The notes under the pieces: model-generated
The model's database searches: none
What the model saw: only the letters and a program-made list of their open reading frames with translations
Told to the model about the DNA's origin: nothing
Source: Lactobacillus kimbladii
GTDB lineage: Bacteria > Bacillota > Bacilli > Lactobacillales > Lactobacillaceae
Assembly: GCF_014323605.1 (NCBI RefSeq)
Contig: NZ_SCMB01000005.1
Location: 1-64,000 of the forward strand
Direction: 5' to 3'
Length of the DNA: 64,000 nucleotides
Program-made: the position numbers and the translations under genes
Shown here: positions 26,272-35,983 of the stretch, piece by piece
Layout: each line of letters starts with the position of its first letter
How positions within the stretch are numbered: position 1 is the stretch's first letter

Positions 26272-26283
26272 TCTTCACCTCCG

Positions 26284-26410
26284 TGTTAATCTGAGGACAA
26301 GAAAAAGACGGGTAAACTTTACCCGCCCTTAATCAACAGAAAATATCGATCAGCCTAGAGGTCAACTTAACTTAGGCGAGAAGCGGGAAGCTTCTTCTTG
26401 TTCTCAACTT
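26284..26410 (-). promoter_or_regulatory. L20-type autoregulatory leader with attenuator
   Basis: The untranslated leader before infC holds several stems, including GCCTA/TAGGC and a GC-rich hairpin (26307-26324) followed by five T (complement of 26302-26306), which can act as an attenuator. In Firmicutes L20 binds such leaders and stops transcription when in excess. Assignment rests on position and the attenuator; I have not compared it to the family model. Confidence 0.7.
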
Positions 26411-26415
26411 TCGTA

Positions 26416-26444
26416 ATTATACTCGTCTTTTGCGAATGTGTCAA
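26416..26444 (-). promoter_or_regulatory. Consensus sigma-A promoter of infC operon
   Basis: On the minus strand TTGACA (26439-26444) and TATAAT (26416-26421) are separated by exactly 17 bases. All 12 positions match consensus, as expected for a highly expressed ribosomal operon. Confidence 0.92.
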
Positions 26445-26468
26445 TAAGATAAGTTTTCATACTTTGCT

Positions 26469-27122
26469 TTATGCTAAACGTTTATTGAGTCTATTACCGA
26501 TAACGGATAGGGAAAAGCAAACAATAAAGTACAAAAGTGTTAAAGCAGCAAACATTGGTACGATGTAATTGGCATTTTGACCATAAATAACCTGTGCGTG
26601 TTGCATTAATTCAGGTACGACAATGATAGTTGCTAATGACGTATCCTTAACCAAAGATACAAACTGACCAATAATAGTAGGTATCATGTGCCGATATGCC
26701 TGTGGCAAAACAACGTGCCACAGTGCTTGCACAAATGTCATTCCTGTAGACCTTGCCCCTTCAATTTGACCTACGGCAACTGACTGAATACCTGAACGCA
26801 CAATTTCGGCGATCATGCTGGATTCAAAGATTGTCATTGCAATAATCGCTGACAAAATTGCTCCAGGTCTCAAACCAATATTGGGCAACCCAAAATAGGT
26901 AAAGAAGATAATTAATAATAAGGGTAAGTTTCTAACAATATCTATAAGGAAACCAACAATTGCGGAAATAAATTTAATTTTGGCATAGCGAATTATTCCC
27001 AGCACTGATCCGAAAATAAAACTTAATACAATGGCGAAAACTGAAATAAATAATGTGACTGCTAGCCCCTTTAACAGAAAACCGAAGTTTAACCATGATA
27101 GGGCATTAATCCATGTTTGCAT
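26469..27122 (-). CDS. Polar amino-acid (glutamine) ABC transporter permease
   Basis: This 217-residue HisM/GlnP-family inner-membrane subunit has about five transmembrane helices. The conserved cytoplasmic loop that contacts the ATPase is near GQIEGARSTGMTFVQALWHVVLPQA. It is the last gene of a four-gene operon (ATPase, binding protein, two permeases) for glutamine or related amino acids. The two permeases probably form a heterodimer. Substrate is inferred from the family. Confidence 0.92.
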   Translation of the reverse strand: MQTWINALSWLNFGFLLKGLAVTLFISVFAIVLSFIFGSVLGIIRYAKIKFISAIVGFLIDIVRNLPLLLIIFFTYFGLPNIGLRPGAILSAIIAMTIFESSMIAEIVRSGIQSVAVGQIEGARSTGMTFVQALWHVVLPQAYRHMIPTIIGQFVSLVKDTSLATIIVVPELMQHAQVIYGQNANYIVPMFAALTLLYFIVCFSLSVIGNRLNKRLA

Positions 27123-27134
27123 TTTGTCGCCTCC

Positions 27135-27773
27135 CTACGCCATTTTCTTTTCTAGGTATTGCATATAATAACTTAACGGCATAGTAATTATTAAATAGAG
27201 CACACCGATTACGAAATAACTGTTAATAGTATCAAAAGTCACAGAAGCAATTGCATTAGCTTGATACATTAGATCAAAACCCGCCACAAAAGCTAAAATT
27301 GACGAATCTTTGATTAAATTGACAAATTGATTACCTAATGGTGGAATAACAATTTTAAAAGCCTGGGGAAGAACTACATAGCGCATAGCTTGCTTATAAG
27401 TCATCCCCGTAGATCTGGCACCTTCCATTTGGCCTTGAGAAACAGACTGAATACCAGAGCGAATTATTTCTGCAATAAATGCTGAGGTATACAAGAATAA
27501 GCCAATTGTACCTGCAGTAAAGCCGTCTATTTTGACAAAATATTTTGGAACTATTAAGTAAAAGAACATTACAATAATCAATAATGGAATATTACGAAAA
27601 ATTTCAACGTAAATTCTACCGATTTTATTTGCCGCTTTATTAGGAATAACCTCTAAAAGGGCTATTAAAACTCCGAAAATCAGGCTAAATATTAATGTTA
27701 AGAGGCTTGATAAAATAGTCCAGCCAAAACCTGAAACTAGTTGACTACTAAAATTATTAAAGATACGAATCAT
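27135..27773 (-). CDS. Polar amino-acid (glutamine) ABC transporter permease
   Basis: This is the second HisM/GlnP-family permease, 212 residues with about five transmembrane helices. Its ATPase-contact loop GQMEGARSTGMTYKQAMRYVVLPQA is nearly the same as in the neighbouring permease, pointing to an old gene duplication. Its start overlaps the stop of the binding-protein gene by 4 bases, so translation is coupled. Confidence 0.92.
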   Translation of the reverse strand: MIRIFNNFSSQLVSGFGWTILSSLLTLIFSLIFGVLIALLEVIPNKAANKIGRIYVEIFRNIPLLIIVMFFYLIVPKYFVKIDGFTAGTIGLFLYTSAFIAEIIRSGIQSVSQGQMEGARSTGMTYKQAMRYVVLPQAFKIVIPPLGNQFVNLIKDSSILAFVAGFDLMYQANAIASVTFDTINSYFVIGVLYLIITMPLSYYMQYLEKKMA

Positions 27774-28588
27774 TTAATATACATCTCCTTATAGTTAAAA
27801 CCAGGTACTTGGCCGAACCACTTTTTAATTAAGCGATTGTATTCTCCACTCTTTTGAATTTTATCAATCGCTCGATTTATAGCTCTGTGAAATGGTTCTT
27901 GATTTTTATTTACTGCAATACCATAAGGTTCTTTAGTATAAGTTCCTCCAGTTACTTCAAGGCTCCCGGGACTCTGTGCGGCTAAACCATATAAAATCCC
28001 ATTATCACTAGTCAAAGCATCACCTTGATGCGACTTTAAAGCAGAGACTGCTTGACCATAGTCTTGCATAGCAACAACTTTAGCTCTGGGCGCAACTTTC
28101 TTTACTGCCTCAACAGAATTATCGCCAACAATCCCAATTACAGTTTTGCCATTAAGATCACTTGGCTTTTTAATTTTTGATCCTTTAGGGACAAGAAATG
28201 ATTTACCAGCCTGAAAATACGATTTGGAAAAACTAATTACTTGTGCTCTTTCAGGAGTAATTGTCAGAGTGGCAATTACCGCATCAACGTTACCATTTTT
28301 CAATAAAGGTATTCTCGACTGTGAAGTGGCAAGCGTAAAGCGAGCCTGCCCTTTAGAACCTAAAATTTCTCTAGTAATGGCTTTGGCCATATCAATATCA
28401 AAGCCCTTTTCTTTATCATCTCTAATATCGATTAGACTAAAAAGTTTTTTGTCACCTTCAACTGCCCAAGTAATGGTATTGGACGAGCGCACATTTTTCA
28501 AAGCTGACTGGTCAGTGACACTATTGCCACAAGCAGATAAAAGGAACATTCCCAAAAATAGCGAGATTGAGCAAATTAATTTTTTCAT
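27770..28588 (-). CDS. Amino-acid ABC transporter substrate-binding lipoprotein
   Basis: This is the extracellular, membrane-anchored binding protein of the importer. The signal peptide MKKLICSISLFLGMFLLSAC ends in an LSAC lipobox. The mature part has the solute-binding family 3 fold, with the features ITWAVEGDKKLFSL, GFDIDMAKAI and TLTITPERAQVISFSKSYF that form the amino-acid pocket. Glutamine is the most likely ligand but glutamate or another polar amino acid cannot be excluded. Confidence 0.93.
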   Translation of the reverse strand: MKKLICSISLFLGMFLLSACGNSVTDQSALKNVRSSNTITWAVEGDKKLFSLIDIRDDKEKGFDIDMAKAITREILGSKGQARFTLATSQSRIPLLKNGNVDAVIATLTITPERAQVISFSKSYFQAGKSFLVPKGSKIKKPSDLNGKTVIGIVGDNSVEAVKKVAPRAKVVAMQDYGQAVSALKSHQGDALTSDNGILYGLAAQSPGSLEVTGGTYTKEPYGIAVNKNQEPFHRAINRAIDKIQKSGEYNRLIKKWFGQVPGFNYKEMYIK

Positions 28589-28602
28589 GATATTGCCCCC
28601 TC

Positions 28603-29340
28603 TTAATGCGCTATTATCTTGCTTAAAAATTGTTGCGCCCGCTCTGTTTTCGGCTGTTTAAAGAAGGATGAACTGTCATCATCTTCAACAATTTGACCCT
28701 GATCCATAAAGATGACCCGGTTGGCAACTTCTTTGGCAAAACCCATTTCGTGGGTAACGATCAGGGAAGTCATATCACTAGAAGAAGTAATCTTTTTAAT
28801 TACCTGTAAAACTTCATCAATCATCTCTGGGTCAAGTGCTGAAGTTGGTTCATCAAAAAGCAATAATTTAGGATGCATCGCTAAAGATCGAGCAATCGCC
28901 ACGCGCTGTTTTTGACCACCAGATATTTGGGCTGGCATATTTTGGGCTTTATCAGCCACTCCAACCATATCAAGTAAATGCATTGCCTGCTTTTTATTTT
29001 CAGCTTCAGGCATATGACTGACAATTCGTGGTGCCAGCATCACATTTTCCAAAACATTTTTGTTCTTATAAAGATTAAAGTGTTGGAAAACCATACCGAC
29101 ATCCTGGCGCAACCTATTTGAGTCAGTCTTTGGATTGGACAAATCCTGGTTATTAACTATCAGCTTTCCACCCTGGATTGACTCTAAGCGGTTTATTGTT
29201 CTAATAAGCGTACTCTTACCGGAACCGGAAGGTCCGATTAAAACAACAGTTTCGCCTTTATCGATTTGTAAATTAATACTATGCAACGCGTGAAATTTGC
29301 CATAAAATTTCTGCACGTCATGAAATTCTACCATTGACAT
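28603..29340 (-). CDS. glnQ: Amino-acid ABC transporter ATP-binding protein
   Basis: The ATPase carries Walker A GPSGSGKST, Q-loop VFQHFNLY, signature SGGQKQR, Walker B LLLFDEPTSALD and the switch histidine in VTHEM. These are the GlnQ/HisP-family features. A frame opens upstream to 29385, but AAGGAG lies seven bases before the ATG at 29340 and starts the protein at the conserved VEFHDVQKFYG, so I use it (245 residues). It is the first gene of the importer operon. Confidence 0.94.
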   Translation of the reverse strand: MSMVEFHDVQKFYGKFHALHSINLQIDKGETVVLIGPSGSGKSTLIRTINRLESIQGGKLIVNNQDLSNPKTDSNRLRQDVGMVFQHFNLYKNKNVLENVMLAPRIVSHMPEAENKKQAMHLLDMVGVADKAQNMPAQISGGQKQRVAIARSLAMHPKLLLFDEPTSALDPEMIDEVLQVIKKITSSSDMTSLIVTHEMGFAKEVANRVIFMDQGQIVEDDDSSSFFKQPKTERAQQFLSKIIAH

Positions 29341-29395
29341 AATATTGCTCCTTTTTAGCAGTCGTAATTTAACTATCCAACTCAATTTTTAGCAA

Positions 29396-29411
29396 TTGAT
29401 TAATTAATCAA
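29396..29411. promoter_or_regulatory. 16-bp perfect palindrome upstream of the glnQ operon
   Basis: The 16-base sequence from 29396 reads the same on both strands. It lies about 55 bases upstream of the glnQ start and just before a weak promoter-like pair (TTGCTA, 17 bases, TTAAAT on the minus strand). It does not fit the GlnR consensus. It may be an operator, or chance in AT-rich DNA. Confidence 0.35.
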
Positions 29412-29544
29412 AAGTGCATCCCGTCAACACTACATTTTGTTACTCGACGTGCAAATTTTAGCGGTTTTTACATTTAAGGTCTAAGTTATCAAATTATTCC
29501 TGCAATCTATTAAATTAAACTTATCTTTACTATTTTTTACTCGA

Positions 29545-31479
29545 TTATTTTTCACGTGAATATGATTTAACATCCTGTTCAATTTCACGAATAAATTCAT
29601 CAAAGCTCATGGCTACTTCTTCTTCAGTGCCGTAGCGACGAACATTAACACCATTGTCCTTTAATTCCTTGTCACCTAAAACAAGAGTATATGGTACTTT
29701 TTGTGTTTGTGACTCACGAATCTTGTAACCTAATTTTTCATTACGCAGATCTGCTTCGGCTCGAAAACCACGTTTATTAAGTTCATCGCGAACTTTTTTG
29801 GCGTAATCTGAATGGGCATCCAAATTTACTGGAATTATTTCTACCTGAACTGGAGCCAGCCAAGTTGGAAAAGCACCCTTGTAAATTTCAATCAGGTAAG
29901 CAATGAAACGCTCCATAGTACCTACAATTCCGCGGTGAATCATAACTGGTCTGTGCTCTTCACCATCTTGACCAACATAGGTTAAGTTAAATCTCTCAGG
30001 AAGCATGAAATCTAGTTGAATTGTGGACATTGTTTCATCTGCACCTAAAGCAGTCTTAGTTTGAATATCAAGTTTAGGGCCGTAAAAAGCAGCTTCACCT
30101 TCTGCTTCAACATAGTCAAGTCCCATGTCATCCATTGCCTTTTTCAGCATTGACTGACTTCTCTCCCACATTTCATCATTGGCAAAATACTTTTTAGTAT
30201 TCTTCGGATCACGATAGGAAAGTCTGAAGTAGTAATCAGTGATGTCAAAATCTTTGTAAACGTCTAAAATTAGAGTCAAAATCTTTGAGAATTCACTTTG
30301 AACTTGATCTAAGGTCACAAATGTATGACCGTCATTTAAAGTCATTTCTCGTACACGTTGCAGTCCTGACAGAGCACCAGATTTTTCATATCTGTGCATC
30401 ATGCCCAATTCGGCAATTCGAATTGGCAATTCACGGTATGAACGAATGTGATGCTTGTAAATTTGAATATGTGAAGGACAATTCATTGGTCGCAGTTCAA
30501 GCATTTCACCGTCACCCATATCCATTGGTGGGAACATGTCGTCACGATAGTGTGCCCAATGTCCAGAAGTCTTATAAGCATCAACATTCATTAAAACTGG
30601 GGTATAAACGTGTTGGTATCCGTCAGCGACTTCCTTGTCGATAATGTATCGTTCAACAACGCGGCGAATTGTGGCACCTTTTGGCATCCAGTAAGGTAAA
30701 CCTGCACCAACTTTGGGATCAACAAAGAATAAATCAAGATCACGACCAATTGTTCTGTGATCACGTTCTTTAATTTCTTCACGCCGTTTAATGTCTGCGT
30801 CTAAGTCAGCCTTTTTAAAGAAGGCCGTACCGGAAATTCTTTGGAGCATCGGGTTAGAAGACTGACCTTTCCAGTAGGCACCGGCAACTGACAATAATTT
30901 AAATTGCTTAATTTTACCTGTGTTAGGCAGTAATGCGTTAAAGCCAAAGTCGATAAAGTCTCCCAGTTTGTATACTTGAACTTGGTCACCTTTTTCATCT
31001 TTAAGCATTTCACTCTTATAAGGATCATCCTTGAATATACCAGCCAACTCGTCTTTAGACATCATGCAGGATGCAATACTTTCTCCCGCTTTAATTACTT
31101 TTTTGACCGCTTTTTCCAAGTCAGGTAATTCATTGATTTTTATTTGATTTTCTTTATCAGTGTCAACGTAAAAACCTTCATCGTCAGTTCCATGTTCACC
31201 AAAATGAATCTCAGGATAGGCCTTCTTGGCCACAGCTTCAAGAACAAATGCAACAGTATCACGCAGAATTGCTAAACCCTCTTCATCTCTGTCAGTAATA
31301 ATTGCAACTTCTGCATTTTTATTCAACTTGTGATCTAAAGCAACAATTTGACCATTTACTTTTGCACCAAGAGCTGCTTTTCCTAAAGATGTACCAATAC
31401 CATGTGCTAAATCAGATATTGAAACAGCATCTGTAAAATCTTTTTTTGAGCCATCAGGCAAAGTAATCGAAAAACTCAT
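29545..31479 (-). CDS. thrS: Threonine-tRNA ligase
   Basis: This enzyme charges tRNA-Thr. It shows the N-terminal TGS domain ([13 protein letters not shown]), the editing domain, the class II catalytic core with [21 protein letters not shown] (zinc-binding cysteine) and [11 protein letters not shown], and the C-terminal anticodon-binding domain. The reading frame opens at a TTG (31491), but that codon lies within the GGAGG ribosome binding site, so ATG at 31479 is the start (644 residues). It is controlled by its own T-box. Confidence 0.97.
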   Translation of the reverse strand: MSFSITLPDGSKKDFTDAVSISDLAHGIGTSLGKAALGAKVNGQIVALDHKLNKNAEVAIITDRDEEGLAILRDTVAFVLEAVAKKAYPEIHFGEHGTDDEGFYVDTDKENQIKINELPDLEKAVKKVIKAGESIASCMMSKDELAGIFKDDPYKSEMLKDEKGDQVQVYKLGDFIDFGFNALLPNTGKIKQFKLLSVAGAYWKGQSSNPMLQRISGTAFFKKADLDADIKRREEIKERDHRTIGRDLDLFFVDPKVGAGLPYWMPKGATIRRVVERYIIDKEVADGYQHVYTPVLMNVDAYKTSGHWAHYRDDMFPPMDMGDGEMLELRPMNCPSHIQIYKHHIRSYRELPIRIAELGMMHRYEKSGALSGLQRVREMTLNDGHTFVTLDQVQSEFSKILTLILDVYKDFDITDYYFRLSYRDPKNTKKYFANDEMWERSQSMLKKAMDDMGLDYVEAEGEAAFYGPKLDIQTKTALGADETMSTIQLDFMLPERFNLTYVGQDGEEHRPVMIHRGIVGTMERFIAYLIEIYKGAFPTWLAPVQVEIIPVNLDAHSDYAKKVRDELNKRGFRAEADLRNEKLGYKIRESQTQKVPYTLVLGDKELKDNGVNVRRYGTEEEVAMSFDEFIREIEQDVKSYSREK

Positions 31480-31499
31480 TTTTTCCTCCAAAAATTAAA

Positions 31500-31720
31500 A
31501 AAAATAAAAAATCCCAGTGCAATTAAGCACTGGGACGTTAATTAACGTGGTTCCACCCAAAATTTAGTTCAAGAAAATGAACTATCTCGTTATAGATTGC
31601 TAACGGAATCTAACCCATTATCAAAATTTAGGTATGAATGAGTGGATTGCAAACACTAATGAAAGCTTTCAGAATAATGCTTTTCTCTCTGAACCGTCTT
31701 GCAACATGTTCATTCATTGG
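31500..31720 (-). promoter_or_regulatory. T-box riboswitch of thrS (Thr)
   Basis: On the minus strand the T-box GGGTGGAACCACG (about 31546-31558) precedes a terminator hairpin (31512-31533) followed by a T-run. Upstream is the stem I region; ACT at 31641-31643, in CCACTCAT, is the probable threonine specifier. Uncharged tRNA-Thr would turn on thrS. Confidence 0.92.
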
Positions 31721-31725
31721 ACTTA

Positions 31726-31753
31726 ATTATAACCCAATAATTTTTTAATGCAA
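31726..31753 (-). promoter_or_regulatory. Promoter of the thrS T-box transcript
   Basis: TTGCAT (31748-31753) and a perfect TATAAT (31726-31731) lie 16 bases apart on the minus strand, directly upstream of the leader. Confidence 0.7.
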
Positions 31754-31798
31754 GCATATTTTCATTAAAAAATTAAATTATTCTGCAGCTTTTATAGC

Positions 31799-32698
31799 TT
31801 AGTGACGCCGATTAGGTCCAGAAATTACTATTTCCGTTGCTAAAGAATGTATTCTTTCCATTATTCTAGCAGCTTTTACTGGTTCAATTGAGCTTTTAGT
31901 TTCCTTGAAATGATCTTCCAAATCATTCATAGCAAAGTTGGACGAAAAAAAGGTTGGCAAAATATTGTCCATTCGTGCCTGTAAAATAACTGCTAAGACC
32001 TCGTCTCGCGACCATTGACTTAAATTTTCCGCACCGATATCATCCAATATCAACAAGTCAGAATTAGCAATTTTTTGTACTTCAGTTTGTAAACTATTGT
32101 CATTAAAATGACTGGATAAACTGGCAATGAATGTAGGTACATGCAGAAAAACAACATATTTTTCCATCGCAGCTACCTGATTTGCCAGTCCTGCTAAAAT
32201 ATGAGTTTTACCAATGCCAAAATTACCGGATAAATAAAGACCCTTTTGGTGGATATCTTGAGAATATTGATATAAAAAACGCTGAATAGCAGTCATTACC
32301 TCGGCTCTTTCTGGTGTCATTTCAATTTGACTTAAGCGCACATCATGCAAGCCCTCGGGTAAATTAATTAAACGCAAGTGCTTTTTAATATTAATTTCCT
32401 GATCATGAATCAGTTTACTGTCTTCAGGAACAAATTTGAGGCTAATGGCATTTTTATTCATTATCAAATCCGGATAATATCCTTTGGTCACCGGATCTTT
32501 TTTATGTTGGCTCAGATAAAATTCAAAAAGACTGGGAAGGCTTTTATCAATTATACTGTCATTAAGTTGTGCTTGATGCTGACTGATAAATTGTTGCACT
32601 TTAGGCTCAGCCAAAACTTTTTGCTTAATTTTAGCGGTACTCTCGTCTTCTGCTTTAGCAGTTTGTCCTTTAGCCATAAATTTTTTTATGGGTTGCAT
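31799..32698 (-). CDS. dnaI: Primosomal helicase loader DnaI
   Basis: DnaI loads the replicative helicase onto DNA during initiation. The N-terminal domain binds the helicase; the AAA+ domain has Walker A SGNFGIGKTH near residue 160 and Walker B LLILDDIGAEN near 225. The 299-residue length fits. It follows dnaB by 10 bases in the conserved dnaB-dnaI pair, upstream of thrS. Confidence 0.95.
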   Translation of the reverse strand: MQPIKKFMAKGQTAKAEDESTAKIKQKVLAEPKVQQFISQHQAQLNDSIIDKSLPSLFEFYLSQHKKDPVTKGYYPDLIMNKNAISLKFVPEDSKLIHDQEINIKKHLRLINLPEGLHDVRLSQIEMTPERAEVMTAIQRFLYQYSQDIHQKGLYLSGNFGIGKTHILAGLANQVAAMEKYVVFLHVPTFIASLSSHFNDNSLQTEVQKIANSDLLILDDIGAENLSQWSRDEVLAVILQARMDNILPTFFSSNFAMNDLEDHFKETKSSIEPVKAARIMERIHSLATEIVISGPNRRH

Positions 32699-32708
32699 TT
32701 TATTTCAC

Positions 32709-34070
32709 CTACTTCATGCCGTTCTTATCTTCAAAATTCTTGAAAAATTCTTTTAGCTCCGCGCTTGAGACATCAGTTTTTACTTTTGGCTTTTGTTTGT
32801 TCCAATCAGTGCCCTTTTCAACTGTTTTTCTGGGAGCGAACCGGTTATACCGCTTGCTTTGCCTTTGTTCTTGTGCCTTTTTTCTTTTGTCCATGTAATC
32901 CAAGGCCTCACTACCAGTTTTAACACCGTGCTGCAACCAATCATGCAAAATTTTATTTGCTAAACGAAATGAGATATTGGGGCCACTTTTTAAACAAGCA
33001 TATGTCAGAATATTAAGTAATTCCGCTGATATTCCCTTATCGTTATATAGGCTATCCAACACTTGATATTCACTAGCATCAACAAAATCATTTTTCTCAG
33101 TTTTTAAATGATATAAAAACTGTGCTGGAGTATCAGTCTGCGCTTTTTGCAATAATTTTTGTTCTTCCTGATTTAATTGGCCATTATTATCAAATTTGTC
33201 AGGTATTTTAGCCTTGCTTTGCAAATGTCTGCGCGTATCGCTGCCATGAATGCTGTTAGCAATAGTTTGCTTGATTTCCCTCATACTTAAATGATAGTCA
33301 CCATGCAAGCAAGGTATTGCCTCGTCAACAAATTCTTGTTCTGAAAGCCCATATATGCGCATGACTGCCCGAATAGCCTCTTTGTTTTGATCAATTTCAC
33401 TGCCAGCTATTTGATAAATTTCGAATTGCTGTTTCATAAAATCCCAGTCAATCTGATCCTGGTCATTGACAGTAGCAAAATTGTTTGAAGGATAATTATT
33501 TTCCTGAGCTGCTTCTTTGACCTCAACTGAAGGATCTATCGCCTCTTGGTCAGATATATGGAAAACATCCATAAAAGAAGCAGAAATGTTAGGTGCCTCT
33601 TTGATACCACTTAATTCACTCTTGTTTTGTTTAGTTTCTCTGGCAAACTCATGACTCAATTTGTTAAAAGCAGTTACTCCAACTTTTTCTTTTAATAAAC
33701 TAGCTAAAAGTGCAGTTGCAAAAAATTCACTGCTTGCTGGAACTCTCTTAAGTTCGAAACACAAAACCTGACCCATGATTTGGTTATCAAGCAGTTTCGT
33801 TTGAATCAAACCAACAGCTTCAAGCTTATGCAACGCACCAAATAACTTTTTTATATCACAATCGATCTGTTCTTGCAGTGTATAAATTCCTTTAGCATCA
33901 GAAAGCATTGCCTGTGCACTATAATCTTCATTCAGACTTAAATAGACTGCTAAAGCAAGAGAACCAATAAGTGGTTGATATAGTTTAATTAATATGCGCA
34001 AATCTTTAGGAAAAATATCCACCCGATTGGTAATGAAAAACGGCTGTTTGGGATTATTTGTCTCAAACAT
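32709..34070 (-). CDS. dnaB: Replication initiation / membrane attachment protein DnaB (Firmicutes type)
   Basis: This protein acts with DnaD and DnaI to load the helicase and is not the helicase itself. It has the DnaB/DnaD winged-helix N-terminus (FPKDLRILIKLYQPLIGSLA) and a C-terminal DnaD-like domain with the YxxxIxxxW-type pattern near NILTYACLKSGPNISF...KILHDWLQHGVKT. The C-terminus is basic. It lies between nrdR and dnaI, the usual order. Confidence 0.93.
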   Translation of the reverse strand: MFETNNPKQPFFITNRVDIFPKDLRILIKLYQPLIGSLALAVYLSLNEDYSAQAMLSDAKGIYTLQEQIDCDIKKLFGALHKLEAVGLIQTKLLDNQIMGQVLCFELKRVPASSEFFATALLASLLKEKVGVTAFNKLSHEFARETKQNKSELSGIKEAPNISASFMDVFHISDQEAIDPSVEVKEAAQENNYPSNNFATVNDQDQIDWDFMKQQFEIYQIAGSEIDQNKEAIRAVMRIYGLSEQEFVDEAIPCLHGDYHLSMREIKQTIANSIHGSDTRRHLQSKAKIPDKFDNNGQLNQEEQKLLQKAQTDTPAQFLYHLKTEKNDFVDASEYQVLDSLYNDKGISAELLNILTYACLKSGPNISFRLANKILHDWLQHGVKTGSEALDYMDKRKKAQEQRQSKRYNRFAPRKTVEKGTDWNKQKPKVKTDVSSAELKEFFKNFEDKNGMK

Positions 34071-34072
34071 AA

Positions 34073-34540
34073 TTAATTACCCTTTTCCCTTTTTGCAATC
34101 ATATCTTCCATTGTTTTCATAAAGCTGGACATATCTTTAAATTCACGATAGATGGAAGCAAAACGAATATAGGCAACATCATCAATTTTTGCCAGCTCAT
34201 CCATTACCAGTTGACCAATCTTTTTCGAAGAAATCTCGCTAATCCCCTGTTGTCTAATTTTGTTTTCTACATGGTCAACTAGTTCTTCAAATTGTGTACT
34301 TGATATTGGTCGCTTTTGACCAGCCGCCATCACGCCATGCAAAATTTTTTTACGATTAAAAGGTTCACGAGTACCGTCATTCTTGATCACTAGTAAAGGC
34401 GTGGTTTCAACTCGTTCAAACGTGGTAAAACGAAAGCCACAGTTTTCGCATTCACGCCGACGTCTAATTGCTCGATTTTCATCACTTGGACGTGAATCAA
34501 TGACTTTTGATGCATTTTTATGACAATTAGGACATTCCAT
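34073..34540 (-). CDS. nrdR: Transcriptional repressor NrdR
   Basis: NrdR represses ribonucleotide reductase genes in response to ATP/dATP. The N-terminal zinc ribbon has CPNC and CENC pairs (residues about 3-34), and an ATP-cone domain follows (KNDGTREPFNRKKI). The 155-residue length is standard. It overlaps coaE by 14 bases and is followed by dnaB two bases later. Confidence 0.97.
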   Translation of the reverse strand: MECPNCHKNASKVIDSRPSDENRAIRRRRECENCGFRFTTFERVETTPLLVIKNDGTREPFNRKKILHGVMAAGQKRPISSTQFEELVDHVENKIRQQGISEISSKKIGQLVMDELAKIDDVAYIRFASIYREFKDMSSFMKTMEDMIAKREKGN

Positions 34541-35144
34541 ATAAGTCCTCCCCTTTTATTTCAAGAAGCAACTGTTCTAATTTGGATTTCAGATCTTGCT
34601 TTGTTCCAGTATTATTAATCACAAAATCAGCTAATTTCTCTTTCTGGGACAAGGGCATCTGACTACGAATACGCTTCAAAGCAGCACCTTTACTTAAATT
34701 ATCCCTTAACATTAACCGCTTCATTTGCAGAGATTCAGGTATTGCAATTAATAAGGTAAAGTCACAATATTTTTGACCATTTGATTCAAACAAAACTGGT
34801 GCATCCACAACAACCAAAGAATTTTTGCTCGGGTTGTTTAGCGCAATTTTAGCCTGTATTTCTTGAAAAATCAACGGATGGGTAATTCTATTTAAGCTTT
34901 CAAGCTGTTTTTCATCATCAAAAACTATCTGTCCTAACGCTGAACGATTGATAGATTGGTCTGACTTAAGTATGTTCATTCCAAACTGTTTTAATACTAG
35001 TTCATAACCTTTTTCACCTTTATTTAAGATATCGTGAGCAATTTGATCGCAGTCTATAACAGGGATTTGCTTTTCTCTAAAAAAAACATCCGCAGTGCTT
35101 TTACCACTGGCTATTCCACCGGTTAAGCCTAAAATCTTTGTCAT
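34527..35144 (-). CDS. coaE: Dephospho-CoA kinase
   Basis: CoaE performs the last step of coenzyme A synthesis, phosphorylating the ribose 3' hydroxyl. The P-loop GLTGGIASGKST lies at residues about 6-17, with the conserved DCDQIAHDIL and VVDAPVLFE segments. Its start overlaps the end of mutM by 4 bases (ATGA), giving coupled translation. Confidence 0.96.
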   Translation of the reverse strand: MTKILGLTGGIASGKSTADVFFREKQIPVIDCDQIAHDILNKGEKGYELVLKQFGMNILKSDQSINRSALGQIVFDDEKQLESLNRITHPLIFQEIQAKIALNNPSKNSLVVVDAPVLFESNGQKYCDFTLLIAIPESLQMKRLMLRDNLSKGAALKRIRSQMPLSQKEKLADFVINNTGTKQDLKSKLEQLLLEIKGEDLYGMS

Positions 35145-35971
35145 TTATAAATCACCTGACACTTAGGACAAAATGTCGTACCTCGTCCATTTACTTTAAT
35201 TTTCTCAAGAGGCGTACCACACCGTACACATGGCTCACCTTTATGACCATAAACCTGCAACATTTTTTGAAAGCCACCTGTCTTACCGTTTGCATCCAGG
35301 TAAGTATGAACCGTAGTACCTCTTTCAGCAATTGCCAATTCTATTAAAGAATTAATATTATCGTGCAATTCTGCTACCTTTTTTGCTGGAATGCTATTGG
35401 CCTGACTTAACGGGTGAATTTTTGTTTCCCACAAAACCTCATCAACATAGATATTGCCCAGACCTGCAACAATAGATTGGTCAAGAAGTGTGTTTTTAAT
35501 ATTTTTCTTTTTGCGGGCTAAACCAGTTTGTAAATAAGAAACAGTAAAAGCTGCTGAGTTGGGTTCAGCACCTAATTTGCCAATGCCAGTTTTTTCTTTT
35601 TCGGTTCCCGTTTTAATCAGCTGCATGCGCCCGAACTTACGCACATCATTGTAGCGCAAAGCAGAATTATCGCTAAAAATGATCTGCACGTGATCATGCT
35701 TGTCCTTTTTAGTATTTATTTTGACTAAACGATATTTACCTTCCATGCGTAAATGCGACACAATGGTTAAATTGTCACTGAGACGAATAAGCAAATATTT
35801 AGCATAACGATCAATTGTTACTATTTTCTTACCTGCCAATTTTCTGGCAAATTCTTTTGCATCGCCAGTTATTATTTTAGGATACCATACAGTTACTTCT
35901 TTGATTGTTTTCCCTTTGATAAGAGGAAGAAGAGTCCGCCTGACAGTTTCAACTTCCGGCATTTCAGGCAT
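35141..35971 (-). CDS. mutM: Formamidopyrimidine-DNA glycosylase
   Basis: MutM removes oxidised purines such as 8-oxoguanine and cuts the abasic site. It begins MPEMPEVE, with the catalytic Pro2 and Glu3, contains the helix-two-turn-helix and ends in a zinc finger with CVRC and CPKC. The length of 276 residues is normal. It is 12 bases downstream of polA, linking repair synthesis and excision. Confidence 0.97.
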   Translation of the reverse strand: MPEMPEVETVRRTLLPLIKGKTIKEVTVWYPKIITGDAKEFARKLAGKKIVTIDRYAKYLLIRLSDNLTIVSHLRMEGKYRLVKINTKKDKHDHVQIIFSDNSALRYNDVRKFGRMQLIKTGTEKEKTGIGKLGAEPNSAAFTVSYLQTGLARKKKNIKNTLLDQSIVAGLGNIYVDEVLWETKIHPLSQANSIPAKKVAELHDNINSLIELAIAERGTTVHTYLDANGKTGGFQKMLQVYGHKGEPCVRCGTPLEKIKVNGRGTTFCPKCQVIYK

Positions 35972-35983
35972 TAAAATTACTCC

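Noticed and set aside
28224-28661. 145-residue frame antisense to the binding-protein gene
   Set aside because: The lipoprotein gene on the minus strand has a signal peptide and family fold; this frame is its shadow.
30285-30644. 119-residue frame antisense to thrS
   Set aside because: The thrS protein is conserved and in the other strand; the antisense frame has no binding site or recognisable domain.
32378-32743. 121-residue frame antisense to dnaI
   Set aside because: It mirrors the dnaI coding strand and crosses into dnaB; no independent support.
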